From Seriola aureovittata (lineage: Eukaryota > Chordata > Actinopteri > Carangiformes > Carangidae), in contig NC_079384.1 in assembly GCF_021018895.1 (NCBI RefSeq), positions 10,587,140 to 10,651,139 of the forward strand: DNA of 64,000 bases, given 5' to 3'. Of this stretch, positions 1 to 12,367 are shown piece after piece. Made by a program: the position numbers and the translations under genes. Below the pieces are notes generated by a model. That model was not told where the DNA came from. It ran no database searches and saw only the letters and a list, made by a program, of their open reading frames with translations. Within the stretch, counting starts at the first letter, position 1; each line of letters starts with the position of its first letter.

Positions 1-619
1 TACGCATTACAGACCACAAACATGACTCAGAACTATCTAACTCTTTCTCTTCCTCTCTATCGCTGTCGTTCTCTCTGAGACTCCTTTCATTATCTCCTCA
101 CACCATGGCACAGGCAACCACTTTGAGCACTGTTGCTGCATTTGTTCTCCTTTACAAAGGGATCTTTTCTCCTGTATGCCTGTGTCAGAGCTGTTATGGG
201 CTCCAGCGTGTTGTGCAGAGCGAGCACTTGCTTTTCAGTGTGCCTCTCCGCCAAACAGTGTGCAACTGGTGAATAGCAGCAATTTAGATGAGTCACAAAG
301 GACCCATGGGAAGAGCGGTTTATTGTTTGTTAATGTTAAGAACTGGTGATAGTTTTGTCCCTGATAAAATGCAGAATGCGAGCTGTTGGTGCAGAGAGTT
401 TGGTTTATCAAAGGATAAAAAATGGAAGCTTACAATTCTGATTAAGAATACATCTGACACCAAGGTAACTGCACTGGACACAATATTTCCTATTTAGGAG
501 GTTTAATGACCCGAGGAGATGTTAACTATATGATTAACAGTGAATTCTAATAACTTCTATGATCCCCTGACTTTTCCTGTAATGCAAGTTGCCATTTTAT
601 GTTTTTAGGGAAATGTCAT

Positions 620-935
620 GACAACGGTACAACTATAGATTTCCATGAAATGTGTGTTGGGCATTCGTGTCCGTCTCACTAACGATTGTAATAACAATTG
701 TAATGATTGGTGATCTTCTGACTTTTCATCTGGCCCCATCATTGTCCAATACTTTGGTTTGCGCCCAAGTATCTGTAAAGTTAGAGCTACCGCCTCAGCC
801 GTACTTTGTGTAAGTGCCAAAGAGCAAATATTGTCATGATAACACATTAAACTAAGATGGTGAACATGGTAAACACTGAACCTGTGAAACATCAGCATGT
901 TACATGCTACACTCTTAGCCTTGTTTACACTAAAT
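620..935 (+). repeat. Dispersed teleost repeat, family A (copy 1)
   Basis: Contains wording such as ctaagatggtgaacatggta, then catcagcatgtta and cactcttagcctt. A second copy in the same orientation is at about 34440-34620 (aaagatggtgatcatggtaa, then catcagcatatta and aactcttagcctt). From memory this is a common high-copy percomorph repeat. No coding capacity is visible, so it is probably non-autonomous. Exact ends are uncertain. Confidence 0.6.
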
Positions 936-1560
936 GTGACTGTTTTAAATACTATACTAGACATGGCAGTATGGAGGGGGCTCTCAAACAGCATTACACC
1001 ATAGTGTTGAGAGAGAGAAAATGTGGAAGTTAAATGAATAAACAAAGTGTTTTTTTGCTGTTGTTTTTTTAATTCACAGAAAACAATAAATTCAAAAGAC
1101 TCTTAGATGGATTAATTGTGCTTGGAAAGAACTTAGTTGTTTCTAAAATCATGGCTACATCCCAGAGTGTCATCAGTGAATCAGAGCAGTGACACTGGGA
1201 TGCTGATACTCAAACAGCAGCTGTAAAACCTGTGATTACAATTACACACCCTTACATTATCAGGGAGAGCTGTTTGTGTTGTGTGTATGTCTTCTTCTTT
1301 ATTTTTAACAGCTTCTGGCCTTCATAATAAAAGATGTGGTGTGTTGAGGATGCTGTTTGCTTCAGCGTGGCAGGTTGAATGCAGAAATGGCCTCAGCATA
1401 TCTTTTTCAAAACATTTGATAATCCAATCCAAACTGGCAGGAGAAAAGAAACATAGAAAAATGATGGAGATCCAGCAATGTTGGCAGGCAACTAGTCAGA
1501 AAGTCAAGAAAAAAGGAAAAGGTGAGGAACTGTTGCCAGCTGTGAAGCAAGGGTTGAAGC

Positions 1561-1564
<4 letters not shown>

Positions 1565-1593
<29 letters not shown>
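1565..1593. repeat. Poly(A) run, 29 bp
   Basis: Uninterrupted A tract. It could be a retroposed tail or simple mononucleotide expansion. I see no target-site duplication that would decide between them. Confidence 0.95.
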
Positions 1594-1597
<4 letters not shown>

Positions 1598-3014
1598 GAA
1601 AGCTGGGTAGAGATCAGGATAACATCTTAGGTTAGGTAATGCTATATGATAGAGATATACAGACAGCCTAAGGTGTGATTTGAATGAGAATTTGAAGAGA
1701 GATTGGACTGAAGAAGAAGAGAACAACACATACAAAAAGGAAATGGTAAGGATTTGAGGGGTATTTTTGTAATTTAGCTGAAAAAAGCAAAGGTCTTCTA
1801 AAAAGGAAAAGTGGAGGGTGCAAAAATTGGTTAGGCACAAGGCTATCAGATAAAAGTGCTATGTACTGCAACGGGTGTTATTTGAGAATGGGAAGCTTGC
1901 AGATGGAAAATAAGCTAAAAAACACACAAAAGTAGTAACAAGACATGAGGGCACATTACCATACTTAGGTTCTTAAATTAGATGCCTCAGAACTTACTTG
2001 AGGATAAATTCCTTCGTTCTGCTTCTAAGCTGTGACAAGAGTGACCCCTCAACTCACTTTGGCATCCTGCGCATGCATTGTGAGATGAGTTTATTCACCG
2101 CTACTACTAAGGTTAAAGTTCAAGTTAGTTCTCAAGTGGACCCCCTTTAGTTGTGAGAATTTGCCCACCATGAAGGATAAATGTTTTGTTTTGTATTGAT
2201 GATGTCCTTGATGAGTGATGGCGCTGGCTGCAGGAATGTCTGTGGCCTGAGAAGCACTCTTTGATGTTCACCTCTCACACATGTTCATTAGCAGTGAAAA
2301 CGATTGATCAGTATCTAAAAATTATACTAGTTCACAAAATTTCTTCACAAAAGCTTGTTTTTGTTCCAAGCAGATTAAATTACCCAACACTTACAATATA
2401 TGAAAATTACAGCTTGAAAGGATAGATTCAGAATTTGACAAGTTATTGTTAATAGAATACCCCCACGCCACATGTAGCTTGAGAAAATTATTTCCAATTG
2501 CAATCATTCCTCCTGTCAATTACTGGTCATATAGCGATTCCTTCATTGCTTAAGTACATTATAAGAAATGGAGGCCAAAATCTATAGTGCTCGTCTGGCT
2601 TAATTGGAAAGCTAATTTGAGTGTTCAGTGGTCAGCGTTGGCCAAACTGAGTGAACATTTTCCAAAGTTACTGTCTTTTTGGTACAAAATTCCCTATTTG
2701 TGTTTCTGTGAACAGTGTTTCCTTGCTCAGCTACAGTGGAGGTATATGTAGGAGGTTCAGTAGTCGCGTTGCCAGGACAAAGCACCAGCAACAAACCTAT
2801 ACACAACCACCAGGATGAGGATACTGACTTGATTCGGCTAACTCAAATTTGCTTATTGGCTTTGCACTTAGTGTACCGCCACAGATAGTTTTCACTGCAA
2901 CTCCCAATGGCTTTACGGAGTTTCATATTGCGAGTTTCAACTCTGTTTCAATTCTGTTGAAATTCACCCAACTTGTTTAACTTTATCGTTTCGGTTCACT
3001 CTCACCACTCTTGT

Positions 3015-3290
3015 AGCGTAGTTTTCAGAGTAGCAGTAGTTTTTGAGACACAGTGAGCGACTAGCTGGTGAACATAGTGGAGCATTTAGCAGCTGTTTCC
3101 CTCAGGAGTTGGTAGAGTCCAAAAACAGAGCAAAAAGATTAAACATCGGACCTACATTCATCAGGTAGTCAGAAACACAATTCCAAATGAATGATGATGT
3201 TCCTTCGTAACTGCTGGATGTGTAAATGAGCAAATGTTTGCTAATAAGCTCACATTAGCATGTGGCCTTAAAAATAGTAATTTCAGGTTT
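3015..3290 (+). repeat. Dispersed teleost repeat, family B (copy 1)
   Basis: Shares ordered blocks with 7855-8135. These are gcgactagc-ggtgaacata, then tggagcat-tagcagct, then tacattcatcaggtag-cagaa, then gatgtgt-aat-gcaa-tgtttgct. The order and orientation are the same and the spacing is similar, so the two stretches are diverged copies of one mobile or dispersed element. No open frame of use is present. Confidence 0.7.
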
Positions 3291-3599
3291 ATGAAGGCAG
3301 TTCTTTACAGAATGAGGACTGGATTTCGTCCCTGTTTCTTACTGTGCAGTTACACAAAAGGAATCATTTCACAGCCAGAATAAAGAGGAGAAACGATTAC
3401 ACTGACGCATATCTCTTTAATTGTATCTGGCATGTAAGTATTGTATTACGATAGGCTTGAAAATATCAGAACCCATCATTTAAGGCTGCTCAGTTGTCTG
3501 TTCTAATAAAACACAAAATGTACCTTTTAAAAATAGTCTCTGCTATGTTAGGAAAAAAATTAGAGGACACATTCACACTTCTGTTAATGTGACACTGAC

Positions 3600-3709
3600 C
3601 TTTTTCAGAACACTGTCCAGTGTCTCCGGACGGCTGATGTCAAAGCAGATGAGTACAGCGTCTGAGTCAGGATAAGCTAACGGCCGCACATTGTCATAGT
3701 AGGCTGAAC
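3600..3709 (-). CDS. rnd2: rnd2 coding exon 3
   Basis: 110-bp exon with acceptor CCCGCAG and donor GTCAGT. It completes the Gly codon of DTSG and encodes [16 protein letters not shown], then [20 protein letters not shown]. The phase (1 in, 0 out) matches exon 2 exactly. It sits almost 20 kb downstream of exon 2, so its assignment rests on sequence identity to the family rather than on proximity. Confidence 0.92.
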
Positions 3710-6466
3710 CTGCGGGCGAAAAATACACACAGACATGATCATTTCCAGGTGGATTATATGTTATTTAGTTACTTTGCTGAAGAGTTAACTTTTTTATCAC
3801 AAAGTGAGTCATTACAGAGCAGCTTTGGCAGTAATAACTGTGATTAAATGTAATTACCATGAACTAAGCCACTCTTCAGATGACAATGAGTGGGTGTGAT
3901 TCATTGCTTTTCGAAACGAACAGAGGGGCCTCGTCCACAACCCCTGGTCTGTTTGTCTGATAGTCTTGAATAAGCCAACAGATAGACATGTGACAGTGAT
4001 ATAATGAATGGCTCTCACAAAGCGTCACCTGGTATTTCAGAATGGCATGTGTTTTTGCTGGGGGCCCGGGCTGAATTGAGCATTGTGACCTGGGCAAGGG
4101 GACACATTCCTACCCGGGTGGGGGGGGGCAGCAGCATTCCCTCTCCATTTCCCTCATTGTCTCCAACACTACGCGCTTTTGTCACCGTGCACAGGGCTTT
4201 GGCAACTTAACAAAAAAACAAAAGGTTCGACAGAAAATTCCCATAGAACTCACACATATAGCACAAACACAAAAACACAGTTCATTATGTCTCACACATA
4301 GAAGATATTTTTTAATTAATCCAACCTTTTAATATAAAAAAAAAAATTGTCCCAATAAATATTCCTTGTTGAAAGTTATCTAATCCAATGTGACTAACTC
4401 GTATAAGTTCATGCTTAACCGTTAACTTAGTCTTGTAGTCCAGTTGTGCATAGTTGTGAACAATTCATTTCATTTACGGGGGAGGTGGGAGGAGGCAGCC
4501 AGATCTACTGCTCCAAATCACTGTGGTTTTCCAGACACTTAAATCTCCCTGTAGCGCACTCATTTTTTACTGATTAAATTAAATCCTTGAACAATTTAGC
4601 ATTAATCAAATGCTTCTCAAACTTATACTGCATCTGGATATTCCATTTCACTCTGAAATGTGAAAAGACGATCTCCAACTGTGATTTCACTGTGACTTTA
4701 AAACTGTTTATTTTACATTTACATTTATTTTACCCTATTTTTGTAGTTTTGACCATCTTTTATCTGTTCTGAGTATTTACTCACTATCTAGTTTATCTGT
4801 CAAGAAAAAATGATTAAAATGAGACAAATGCACCAAAATGCCAAGCACAATTGTCAATTACAATGTAAAATACAGTTTACATTATATAGTTTGGGGAATA
4901 AGTCTTAATTAATGCATACTGTATGCTTTTATTTCCCAGTTAGTGATTTAAATGACGATAACATGGTAAAAATGGGATTTGTTCACAACCTGTCCCCCAA
5001 TTTCAGCAGTTAAATTAGGGAGTAAAATGTAATCATTACCAATAATATGGATGGCCAAAACTATGCAGGGAAAAAAAGCCAAATCATTTCAAAATTTGAT
5101 TACACAGCATCAACACGCCTGGAGGGTAGTTTACATTTACTGGATGTGTGCAAGACACAGGCCAAAAGAAGCAGCCACATTTACCCTCATTTGTGTTGTG
5201 CTGTCAAAATCTGGCCCCAAAGCAAAACATGTGTTTGTGCACATGTGTTGCTGCAACCATTTTTCCTTTCTCCTGTCTCTCTTGATTAATTCCTGCGCCT
5301 GGGTTGCACATATACACATATCCACACACGCGCGCACATACACACTTTCATTTTTGTGTTTTTAGCATTTTGTAGCTGCAGATTAAGTCTTAACATTTGC
5401 TGAAAATGAGGATGATTGATTCAATATCAGGCGAAGGCAGCAGGGGAGAGTGGAAGTGTAGCCAACACTCTACATAAACCACCCGTAGGTCTCCACAGCT
5501 TCCACACACACCCACTGACAGCAGTGAAGCGGCTCTAACAGTTGTGGCTCAGCTTCACACCGTCAGTTCCACCTCTGCATCAGACAGCAGCTGTGATCAA
5601 CAGTAGTGTTAAGAAGTTTGAGTCTTTGTCTTTGTAACAATCCACTGGAATTGCTCTTTTACAAGACGTGGAAATTTTAGGGAAAAAAATACATTTTCAG
5701 ACATTTCTTTTTGAATGTAACTGACAGTGTTTTTCTTTTAAGCTGCTGCCAGACATATGGGTCGAATCAAAAAAAAAAAATAGTGCGAAAACAACAAGTT
5801 CATGGTCTTAGTCTCAGCCCACCTGAAGCCATGCAAACTGTATTTATGAAATACTGTTGGACAAATGTGGGCAGTAGGATGGGACGCTGTAAAACAAGTC
5901 ATTTGCAGAGCTGCTCAGTAAGCACTTTTGCAAGTACTCCAGGCCTATATAGGTTACAGCTACGCAGAGTAATGTCTTTTGGTCGCTTGCTATCATTAGA
6001 ACTCAGACCAACTATTGGAAAATACTTTAACAAATGATGTATTTGCCCACACGCCTAAAGCTATTACATGTTCAGAGACAACCAACATAAGACACAGTTG
6101 TTTTCAGTCTTTATATTTAGAGATTATATCTGCCCTTGAATGCATTAAATAGATGACTGGCATTTACATGAAACATGTATTAAATTAAATCAATAACACA
6201 TTATTTTCATCATGAATTCATTGTTATGTTGGGGAGAAATATTGTTTTTTTTACTCTCTTCATGTAATTGAGCATGAACTTCATTCTCGACCACTGAAAC
6301 AATAGTTTCACAATAACTTCTTAACTCAAGGTCCACTTAATTCATTTTTACATTGCTTTCAACCAGATCTCATGGTCTTCCTCAGCAGATAGAATTTATA
6401 CAGTTTCTACAGAGACGGTTTGAAGCTCCATACTTCAGGCACATGATAACAACTGTGTGTATGTGC

Positions 6467-6501
<35 letters not shown>

Positions 6502-9500
6502 CACATACACATATCCACACATGTGCGCACAGATTTTTTTATAGGCTACGTATTTTGTTGTGTGGAAGTCTGAACAACAACTTAAGCTAGTATAAAGTAT
6601 GAGTCAACTTGGCTTTACCTCAGTTCACCACCACCCCTCAGTGTTCTCTGTATAAAACATCAGATCAAAACAATTAAGTCCCTCCCAACCTTCCCAAGGC
6701 AACGAGGAGTAAAAAAAAAAAAAGATGGCAGAATGCAGAATAGTAACATAATGGCACTCCATTATGCTTTAATGTAATTTTAAAAAGCTACTTCCTAGTA
6801 CTTCTTCTACATTTTTTCAAGCAGAAATAATGTAAGTGGAAATCTATTCTCTATTATAAATGTTACAGCAAGTAACAATTGTAGACAACAACATGGCTGG
6901 TAAATTGACTCTCAAATAACCTGATTTTACAAGAGCTGTCCAGGGTGCTGATTCCACTCTGCAACCGTCACTGCGCCAAGGGAACACAATCTCCCATGTT
7001 GCAGGTAACCAGGGATCAATGTGTGCTATCTAACCGAGCTGTGTGGGATTCTGTCTTCAGATTGCTTTGTTTTAGTTGCACTGCCCTTTAAAAAACAAAA
7101 CAAAAAGTGATCCATTTATTCAGTAACTTGTCTATCAAGTGAAGGTGATTGCTTCTCTCTGCTGTATTCAGTTAGTTGGTAATTCTTCAGTACTGTAGTT
7201 GTTTATTGCTCTGCCAAGTCCTCCTCTGTTCAGTCTACCTACCTACCCCTGCCAGAATAAACAAGCACCAAGACCCTCCTGGGATTAAAGTCCCTTTGCT
7301 CTTGAATCCTCCTCGTCGTCTCAGTGGTTCCAAAAACAGATACCTGCCAAAGCCGGCTTTGAATAAAACTCATTAAACTAAGCTGTCAAAAGGCTTTTGG
7401 GTTGTGTCATCAACCATCCTGACAACATGCAAGAGGTTGTATAGATGTTAGAAATGTTTCTTAAAAGTGTAGTTACATACACATAGTACATTTTGTGAAA
7501 TAGGCTTGCTTGCTTTCTTTATGTTCGTTAAAAGATTGATACCACTGTGGTTAAAGCAGCATATAATCAGTTTTTCATATTAATAGATCACATGTCTAGT
7601 TATATGTGAAAGAGGTTGCTCATTGTGATGACCCCACAGAGAATGATCACCAGACTCTGCTCTACAGTACTTTACAGCTTATTTTAGCGCTTTGGTTTTC
7701 TGGCAAACTCTCTTTACTGTTTTGGTTCACGGTCGCCGCTCTCATTTGTGTTTTTGGCTGCAGGACGAGGCTGTTTACACTGACAAATCTCTAAAAAAAA
7801 AAAAAAAAAAAAAACACTGTTTACTACATGCCCAGCACCAAACTGCATACAAACAAAGGAAGCGACTAGCAGGTGAACATAATGGAGCATGTAGCAGCTG
7901 AGTTGATGTAGACCAAAACTAAAAGGACACTGAATATTAGGCTTACATTCATCAGGTAGCCAGAAACACAACTTAAGTTACTCTGTATCTTCATGATGTG
8001 TGAATAGGCAACTGTTTGCTAGCAAGTTTGCAACTTAATCTGATGACTATAAAGTGATAATATGTCAGTCTTGCGTTTACAGCTTGTTTCTGCTGCCCGC
8101 AAGTGGCCAAGAAGTCAGTTATTGCAGGTTAAAAAATTCAAAATCTGATTACCAGTATCTTTAAGCTGACTAACATGCTGCACCTTGTTTTTTCAATACA
8201 CACGAGTAAACAATACAACTTACAGGTAAAAGGGAAGGGCCGACCAACAGACCCAAGGCTCCATGACTCAGTTCATCGCCTTGCAACATGAGCATGAGAA
8301 AATCATTCAGGCGGAGAGCATTTCAAAACCTACACTCTGTCTGCTTCACATCAGTACATTTGTTTTAGAGCTCTGTCAATGGAATTATGCAGAAAATGAC
8401 TCGGGTCACAACAGTGACACATTAGTGTTGCGTTTGACAGAAGAAGCCTTGTTTGCACATGAAGGATATTTAGGATTATAGCATTAAAGTGCATTAGCAT
8501 CTCTTGGTCCAGACCGTGGTTATCTCTGGCTTTGACTACTGCAATATCATTCTGGTGCACGCACACTGAAATCCTCGCAGATGGTCCAGAACGCAGCAGC
8601 CTGTCTGGTCTTCGATCAGCCTAAAAGGGCACTTGTCATTCCGCTACTCATCGACCTGCACTGGCTAACCATGGCCGCCCAAATCAAATTCAAGTCACTA
8701 ATGCTTGCCCTCATAGTGACTTCTGGATCTGCATCATTCTACTTCAACTCACATAGGCTTGTGCTCCTTCTCAGCCACTGCGTTCCTCTAAGGAATGTCG
8801 TCTGGCATTTCCATCCCTGCACACAAGGCAATCACTGCTTTCAACTGCAGTTCCCCGATGGTGGAACCGAATGCTGTCGGAGCAGAGGCGTCCCTCTCTA
8901 TGCTCAAGAATCTCTTGAAGATTAATTTCTTCCAAGAGCTACTCCTCTCCTAACACCTTACTAGCACTTACTATGTACTTTTGGTGCACTTCTTTACCTG
9001 ATCTCCCTGCACTTATTGAATAGATGTAGTACTTAGTACTTACACCAAGGTCTCCTACTGCACTGAGGCTTTAGACGCTGTGTAAAAGCATCTGCCAAAT
9101 GAGTAAATGTAATATACAGACCAGCCTCCCTCCTGCCAAAAACAAGGTTTACACACAAGACACCTGTGTGGTTTCAGTGATGTCTCCACATGCCGCTTAT
9201 TCATTCAGAGTGTTAACTTAATTTTTTACAACACATTTAACAAGATTTTTCACTGAAATATGGGTGATATGAAGTAAATGATAGTTGAAAAGTGGTGTGG
9301 CAAAATGAGAATAAAATGTTTGAAATGACATAAAAAGCATGACTTGATGCTTTAGCCTTCCGATAATATGATTAATCTGTGTCTGCAAGCTGCTGGTGGT
9401 GATGCCATGCAGTTTGCAGACATTGTAAGGTACCGCTGCATGTTGAAGTTCAGGCTTGGAGAGAACCTCAAACCATCTCTGTCCCACTCTCATGTTCAGT

Positions 9501-10317
9501 TGAGTATCTGGAGCCCTGTGCTGCACCGTGTTGGCTATCAGATTCACAGTCTTGCAGCCAGCCGGTGGTGACACCCTGCAGACGCAGGCAGCAAGCCGGA
9601 GAGAGAAGTGGCTTCTCCTGGTTTGCCTGCACGCCACATGCCATGGTCTCTGCAGCAGCTGGAGGTGTGTGAGCTCAGCAGGGAGCCATGCACAGAGCTC
9701 CATGTACTCAAAAAATAATGGAATGGAGTTGTTGCTCAATATGGGTAGCACAAAATTTTTGCCCCCCCCTACGTCTGAAATGAATTTGATGCCCTTGGTT
9801 TGTGGTCCAACAGCGAGTTACCTGCTGTAACAATTTCTTGGCAACAACAGCCATGTGCTATGTGTTTATAAACTTTGGCTGTTTCCCCCTGCTTTCAGTC
9901 TTTATGCTAAGCTAAGCTAATCAACTCTTGGCTCTCGCTCTATACAATATTTAATGCACAAATATTAGAGTGGTATCAATCTTCTCATCGAACTCTTGGA
10001 AAGAAAGTGATTATGTGTATTTCCCAAAATGTGTGTGTTGAATCATTTTAATAAAGGTCAATACTCTGTAGAATATAGTGATTGATGGCATCAAGAACAG
10101 AAAGTCTGAGGGGGAAAAAAAAGGTCTCAGGTTACAGTAATGATCATCTCACGTTTGTGATCATTAAAATATACTTCAGTTGTAAAGAATCAGGAAATCA
10201 TTCATGCTTAGAAAATTAATTCAGCTTCACTATTCCTGATGAAACTGCTATTAATATAATCTTGGATAATAGTGGAGCTTACTTGACTTACTTCGTAAGA
10301 AGCACAAATTCACAGTG

Positions 10318-10359
<42 letters not shown>

Positions 10360-12335
10360 TGTCCAGACTGCGAGCCTCAAGGTTCCACGATGTCAACTAA
10401 TCCATGTTCAGTGCTCGGGCAGCAGCTAATGTGTATTGATCTGTGAGCTTTTTTGACCCTCTCTGGGACCTGTAGTATGATGCCCCTCATGGGAAAATTC
10501 CTGCCGTTGTAGCAGCAGCACAAAGAAACTTCAACCCCATCTGTCTCTGTCTAAAACCCTCTGATCCAGCACAAACTCTTAAAAGACACTCAGCCACCGG
10601 AGGGCCGCATGTATTTAGCTGCTCTCACAGGACAACATGAGTGTCATTTAATATGTTTGCAGTTCATTTACTTCCACGTCTCCACCGGTCACATAGAATT
10701 ACATTTTTGTCCGGCACAAATCTTTTTGAAATATTTGCAAGCTTCAGAACTAGCTTAAAAACTGAATACAGATACAGGTTAATATTTAAGTTTCACTTAA
10801 AGGGAACCAATGAAACATCAGATGTGTTTTTGGTGTGTGGCTGCTGTACAACGTTTGGCACAGTGACACACAACAGCCTAGGAAACAGAAACACCACGCT
10901 GTGACTCCACATGGGGCTGTCATGCGTTTGATGTTTGATGCTTACAAAAAGCTGCATTTCCTTTTTTCTCTTGTCTGTTTGGTCGTTCGCAACAACACAC
11001 GGGTAAGCTTGTACTGTCCATGCCCTCTTGTCGTCTTATGTAATCCACTTGTGTTCTGCTTTTAAAGGCTTGTTCTTTGGCTTGTAGTTTGTGGCTGCTG
11101 ACAGAGGTTTGTCCTCCCTGAAAGACTCACGTAATGTCTGAATGGTATCTTTTACGAGACCAAGTTTCCTACAGTAATGTAACTCATGAAGCTAAATTTG
11201 TCACCATGCTTTGAAAATGGAAATGCGCAGAGGGCTTAAAGGGCCAGTGTGTAAGATTTAGGGGACTCTGTTGGTAGAAATGGAATATAATATTGATAAC
11301 TATGTTCTCATCAGTGTATTATCACCTGAAACTAAGAATTGTTGTGTTTTCATTAGCTTAGAATGAGCCCTTTATATCTACATAGGGAGTGGGTCCTCTT
11401 CCATGGAGCCCAATATGTTGCACCGCCATGTTTCTACAGTAGTCCAGAACAGACAAATCGAACACAGGCTCTAAAGAGGACATTTAGCTTTTTTTTTTTT
11501 GTCACTCAAAGGCCACCGTAGATCTGCTACATGCTTGGAAAGGGAGGTGTGAGGGTATTCAGTTGGTTGAAACTTCATTGGTAGATGCCACTAAGGGCGT
11601 TTTTTACACCTAAAGTTTGTTTGCTCTGGTCCGAATCAGTTGGTGAGTTTGTAAACTTGTGGCATTTTCCCATTGGTTCAGTTTGCTTTCACACAGACAA
11701 AAATTCAAGTGACCCAAAATGCATCATTACAAACCACGTTAAAACGTTCACTCAGCTTATTGGTCAGAATGTGTGGCTGAAGCAGGAAAGTAAACACAGG
11801 AAGAAGGTTACGGGAACCGTCTAGCTCAATCTTGTGAGTTCACCTGCTAGTGGGGTCGGATTCAGTGCAGACCTCTTGAAACATCAAAAACGAACTGCTG
11901 CAGAGTTCGTTTGGGACCGGATCGGGACCACCTGCTTGTAAGAGTGTTGGTGTGATTGTTTTGGTCCGCACCCGAATATGATTACTGTTTTCACACTGGC
12001 GCAAATGAATCATACTAAGGGGTAAAACAATCCACGGTTTGGTTTAAACGGACTAAACACGCAGGTGTGAAAAAGCCCTAAATCCTTCACACTGGTCCTT
12101 TTGGTGCAGGACATGCCAGATGTGTCACAAAAAAAATGAGTTAGACAGGTAGGATAGGGAGAAAGTGTGAAGGTGACGAAATTGCTGCTTTTCTGGGAAG
12201 TAAGGCTGCATCTAATGATTAATGTCATCACCACTATTTCCTAGAGCTGAAAGTGACATATTGAAATAGCTTGTCTGACCAACAGTCCAACGAACAAAGA
12301 TTCTGCTTACTGGCGTGTGTGTGTGCGTGTGTGCG

Positions 12336-12367
<32 letters not shown>

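Larger units (their letters stand above)
1..3599. other. rnd2 intron 3 (partial): non-coding, with repeats
   Basis: I looked for the next rnd2 exon, which should begin with a Trp codon and carry the NKxD-type motif, on the minus strand and did not find it. The stretch is A/T-rich. It contains two dispersed repeats (about 620-935 and 3015-3290) and a 29-bp A run. The open frames here are short or lie inside repeats and are not supported as genes. Confidence 0.7.

Noticed and set aside
605..1045. 146-codon open frame on the minus strand
   Set aside because: It overlaps the family A dispersed repeat, has no recognisable domain and no splice or start context.
1281..1610. 109-codon plus-strand frame
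   Set aside because: It ends in a poly-Lys stretch read from the A run; there is no family resemblance.
7220..7380. LTR-like stretch with two AATAAA words and pyrimidine-rich sequence
   Set aside because: I found no matching second LTR, no TG...CA boundaries with a duplication, and no primer-binding site or pol sequence nearby.
9218..9751. 177-codon open frame on the minus strand in rnd2 intron 2
   Set aside because: Its C-terminal third is A/T-driven low-information sequence and I recognise no domain. It is kept only as an observation about a possible repeat, not as a gene.
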